NCBI GenBank assembly: GCA_947044405.1
Contig: CAMRHE010000501.1
Coordinates: forward strand, 1,153,001-1,217,000
Source of the DNA: Leptodactylus fallax
Taxonomy: Eukaryota; Chordata; Amphibia; Anura; Leptodactylidae
Direction: 5' to 3'
Length of the DNA stretch: 64,000 nucleotides
In this document: piece after piece, positions 60,701-64,000 of the stretch
Layout: every line of letters starts with the position of its first letter
Position numbering within the stretch: the first letter of the stretch is position 1
Made by a program: the position numbers and the translations under genes
The notes under the pieces: model-generated
What the model saw: only the letters and a program-made list of their open reading frames with translations
Database searches by the model: none
What the model was told of the DNA's origin: nothing

Positions 60701-63041
60701 GGGAAAACTAAAATAGAAGAGAGGGGAAAGGGAGTAATATGAGAGAGGAGGGAGAACGGGGTGTAAGATGAGAGAGAGAGGGGGAGAGATGGTAAGAAGA
60801 GAGATGAGGCGGAGAGATTGTCAAAGACAGAGAGGGAGATCGGGAAGAAGAGGAGGGGAGAAATGGGATTGAGAGAGGAGGGGGAGAGCTCAGCCAGAGA
60901 GGAGGGGAAAAGGTAAAGAGAGGAGGGGGAGAACAGGGTAAGAGAGAGAGGGGAAAAATTAAGAGAGAGAGGGGAGGTAGCAGGTAAGAGAGAGGAGGGG
61001 AAAAATAGAGAGAGAGAGGGGGAAAACTGTAAAGAAAGAGGAGGGGGAAAACTGAAAGAAAGAGAGGGGGAGAAACTGGGGGTAGAAGAAAGAGTGGAGG
61101 GGGAGAACTGGCACAAGACAGAGGAGGGGGAGAACCGGGGGTAAAGAGAGAGGGGGAGAAGCAAATAAGAGAGAGGGGAGAGATGGGGTAAGAGAGAGAG
61201 GAGAGGGAGAGATGGGTAAATAAGAGAGAGGGACGGGGTCAAGAAGAGAGGGGGAGAAACCGGGGGGTAAATAAGAGAGGAGGGGAAGAACGTCACAACA
61301 AAGAGAGGGGGAGAGTCCGGGGTAAAGAAGAGAGGGGAGAAACCATGTAAAGAAGAGAGGGGGAAAACTGGGGGTAAGAGAGAGAGGAGGGGAGAAATCA
61401 CAAGAATGAGAGGGGGAAAACTGGGTAAATAAGGAAGAGAGGGGAAAAACCACAAGAGCAGAGGGGGGAGAAACTGGGGGTGATAGAAGAGGAGGGGGAG
61501 AACCGGGGGTCACAAGACAGAGGGGGAGAAACCGGAGTAATATGAGAGAGAGGAGGGGGAGGAGACCGGGGGTAATTAGAGAGAGGGGAGGGGAGAGACC
61601 GGGGGCATGGAGAGAGGAGGGGAGAGACCGGGGGTACAAGAGAGAGGAGGGGAGAGATCGGGGGTGGCTAGAGAGAGGAGGGGAGAGGACTGGGGTAAAC
61701 ATAAGAGAGAGGGAGGGGAGAGACCGTCACAAGAGAGAGAGGAGGGGAGAGACCGGGGGTAACAAGAGAGAGGAGGGGAGAGACCTGGTAAGAAGAGAGA
61801 GGAGGGGGAGAGACTGGGTAAGAAGAGAGAGGAGGGGAGAGACCGGGGTAACAAGATAGAGGAGGGGGGAAGACTGCACAGAGAGAGGAGGGGGAGAGAC
61901 CGGGGTCACAAGAGAGAGGAGGGGAGAAACCGGGTAAGATGAGAGAGGAGGGGTAGAAAACCGGGTGACAAGAAAGAGGAGGGGGAGAAACCGGGTAAGA
62001 TGAGAGAGGAGGGGAGAGGCTGGAGTGGCACAAGACAGAGGAGGGGGAGAAACTGGGGGCAATAAGAAAGAGGAGGGGGAGAAACCGGGGTAAGATGAGA
62101 GAGAGGTAGAAACCGGGGTAACATAAGAGAGGAGGGAGAAACTGGGGGTAATATGAGAGAGGGAGGGGGGGGAGAGACCGGGGGTAACAAGAGAGGAGGG
62201 GGGAGAGGCCGGGGGTAACAAGAGAGAGGAGGGGAAGAAACCGGGGGTAACAAAGAGAGAGAGAGAGGGAGAGGCCGGGGGTAACAAGAGAGAGGAGGGG
62301 AGAGGCCGGGGGGTAACAAGAGAGAGGAGGGGAAGAAACCGGGGTAACAAGAGAGAGAGAGAGGGAGAGGCCGGGGGTAACAAGAAAGATGAGGGGGAGA
62401 AACCGGGGGTAACAAGAAAGAGGAGGGGGAGAAACGGGGGTAACAAGAAAGAGGAGGGGGAGAAACCGGGGTAAGATGAGAGAGGAGGGGGAGAAACCGG
62501 GGTAACATAACAGAGGGGGGAGAAACTGGGGTAATGAGAGAGGAGGGGGAGAAACCAGGGGTAACAAGAGAGAGGAGGGGGAGAGACCGGGGGTAACAAG
62601 ACAGAGGAGGGGAGAGACCAGGGGTAACAAGAGAGAGGAGGGGGAGAGACCGGGGGTAACAAGAAAGAGGAGGGGGAGAGAACGGGGTAACAAGAAAGAG
62701 GAGGGGGAGAAACCGGGGTAAGATGAGAGAAGGAGGGGGAGAGACCGGGGGTAACATAAGAGAGGGAGGGAGAGACCGGGGGTAACAAGACAGGGGAGGG
62801 GGAGAGACCGGGGGTAACAAAAGAGAGGAGGGGGAGAGACCGGGGGTAACAGAGAGAGGAGGGGGAGAGACCGGGGGTAACAAGAAAGAGGAGGGGGAGA
62901 GACCGGGGGTAACAAGAAAGAGGAGGGAGAGACCGGGGTAACAAGACAGAGGAGGGGGAGAGACCGGGGGTAACAAAGAGAGAGAGGAGGGGGAGAAACC
63001 GGGGGTAATATGAGAGAGGAGGGGGAGAAATCGGGGGTAAC
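57786..63041 (-). repeat. Mirror copy of the 32-bp array, badly degraded in the middle
   Basis: Reverse complement of 15,488-21,540, about 800 bp shorter. Units are ragged between about 58,000 and 61,550 (runs such as 'gagagagaggggg' with missing GTAACA words) and regular again by 62,100-63,041. Frames of more than 1,000 codons on the minus strand are shadows of the repeat. Confidence 0.94.
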
Positions 63042-63699
63042 AGATCAGAGTTATATCAGAGACTGTATCACACATACTCAGTTTAGATACACCTAAATAC
63101 ATTGTTATACATGATAGGATTAGATACAGATCATAGGATTAGGTACATCAGAAGACGGTATCCCACATGCTAGGCTTAGATACACAGGCTGCTGTAGGTG
63201 ATACTACTGTACACCAGGAGCGGTCTCTGGGGGGCGCTGCACCAATTGGTCTCTGGTATTATTATACAGATGATAAGATGTGATCTGCAAAGTGTGAACG
63301 CGCGCTCATCCCGGCCGGAGGCGTCTCCTCTCAGCCAATCCATTCTCTGTATGGCGGACATCAGAGGCAGAATTAACCATCTGGCCACAAACACACAATA
63401 AAACACCTGGTGAACCACAAGACCCAGAATACACTGCCAAGGTTTGTGAGGTCAGTAAGTAAAACAAAATGTGTTATCTACACCAAAGCTTCACAGCTGA
63501 AATCTCCCACAATGCCCTGCTGTTCAGTATCTGCCAAGACCTGATGTGCGACTCCTCGAAATATGGGAGCAAAGAGAAGATTGGAGAGAAGTCTGAAGAC
63601 AGGATTGCTGACGGTTTCCAAAATAAATCATGTAGTAGAGAAAAACAATATCGAGATGACAATCCTGGAGCGCAAAACAGCTGGACACACAAGACAAGA
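63042..63699 (-). other. Mirror copy of the 14,833-15,487 island
   Basis: Near-identical reverse complement, including the ZNF143-like word and degenerate 'gtgtatctaa' traces. Confidence 0.93.
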
Positions 63700-64000
63700 T
63701 CAGCAGAATAGTGAGCGCAGCTCTGGAGTATAATACAGGATAAGTAATGTAATGTATGTACACAGTGACTGTACCAGCAGAATAGTGAGCGCAGCTCTGG
63801 AGTATAATACAGGATAAGTAATGTAATGTATGTACACAGTGACTGTACCAGCAGAATAGTGAGTGCAGCTCTGGAGTATAATACAGGATAAGTAATGTAA
63901 TGTATGTACACAGTGACTGTACCAGCAGAATAGTGAGCGCAGCTCTGGAGTATAATACAGGATGTAACTCAGGATCAGTACAGGATAAGTAATGTAATGT
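63700..64000 (-). repeat. Mirror start of the 74/97-bp array, open at the right edge
   Basis: About four units in reverse complement; position 64,000 pairs with 14,534. The array continues beyond the window, so the palindrome is longer than what is visible. Confidence 0.95.

Larger units (their letters stand above)
40047..64000 (-). repeat. Right arm of the inverted duplication, degraded copy
   Basis: This is the reverse complement of 14,534-40,046. It differs by many small insertions and deletions, mostly in homopolymers and repeat units, and by a few larger changes: about 200 bp of LINE missing near 43,305 and a corrupted block at 45,236-46,900. Unique islands are close to identical with the left arm, while arrays are ragged. 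That pattern looks like raw-read error rather than evolutionary divergence. The blocks listed below in this arm are mirror copies and probably not separate loci. Confidence 0.97.

Noticed and set aside
14534..64000. The palindrome as terminal inverted repeats of a giant DNA transposon
   Set aside because: The arms meet without a spacer and contain no transposase, integrase or polymerase frames. The contents are satellites and dead LINE pieces.

Overview
The window looks like vertebrate nuclear DNA, most probably from an anuran amphibian with a large, repeat-rich genome. The reasons are two decayed L2-like LINE ends carrying the typical frog 3' tail (a 'tatatagcgcc...cagcgct' type end next to ATT/AAT microsatellite), several minisatellite units that I recall as dispersed in frog genomes, and the absence of prokaryotic gene organisation. 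I recognise no host protein-coding gene and no RNA gene. The only recognisable coding homology is a frameshifted, 5'-truncated LINE reverse transcriptase at 34,746-36,256 and its mirror copy on the minus strand at 43,301-44,570.

Layout of the first 40 kb: about 77% is tandem repeat, in 14 separate arrays divided by unique islands. In order they are: a 74/97-bp array (minus orientation, 1-1,567); about 3 kb of TATC/CATATC microsatellite (1,901-4,953); a 46/49-bp array (5,845-8,262); a short 41-bp array (8,712-8,975); a 74/97-bp array in the opposite orientation (9,295-14,832); a 32-bp pyrimidine-rich array (15,488-21,540); a 33/36-bp array grown from a LINE 3' end (22,721-24,752); a 68-bp array (24,757-26,022); a 20-bp array with a 17-unit higher-order repeat (26,901-28,538); a 139-146-bp satellite (30,129-32,631); a 14-bp-type array (33,471-34,032); a 54-bp array (34,431-34,745); then the LINE with a 41-bp array at its stop codon (36,241-38,408) and a 29/31-bp array in its 3' end (38,551-40,046).

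From about 40,046 to the end of the window the sequence is the reverse complement of 40,046 back to 14,534. The block order and the rare single-unit variants inside the arrays are the same, but the right arm carries dense, irregular small indels, a T-rich low-complexity stretch at 40,438-40,575, a badly corrupted stretch at 45,236-46,900 and ragged arrays at about 58-61.5 kb. There is essentially no spacer at the turning point. This is what a fold-back (template plus complement) long read built into an assembly would look like. A real, very recent inverted duplication is the alternative. The left arm should be taken as the better sequence, and the right arm should not be annotated as independent loci.

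The most interesting biology in the window is probably not a gene system. It is the way several minisatellites have nucleated at defined points of LINE 3' ends, and how unit-length variation in many arrays reduces to one or two small slippage events. The long open frames seen throughout are by-products of stop-free tandem units.
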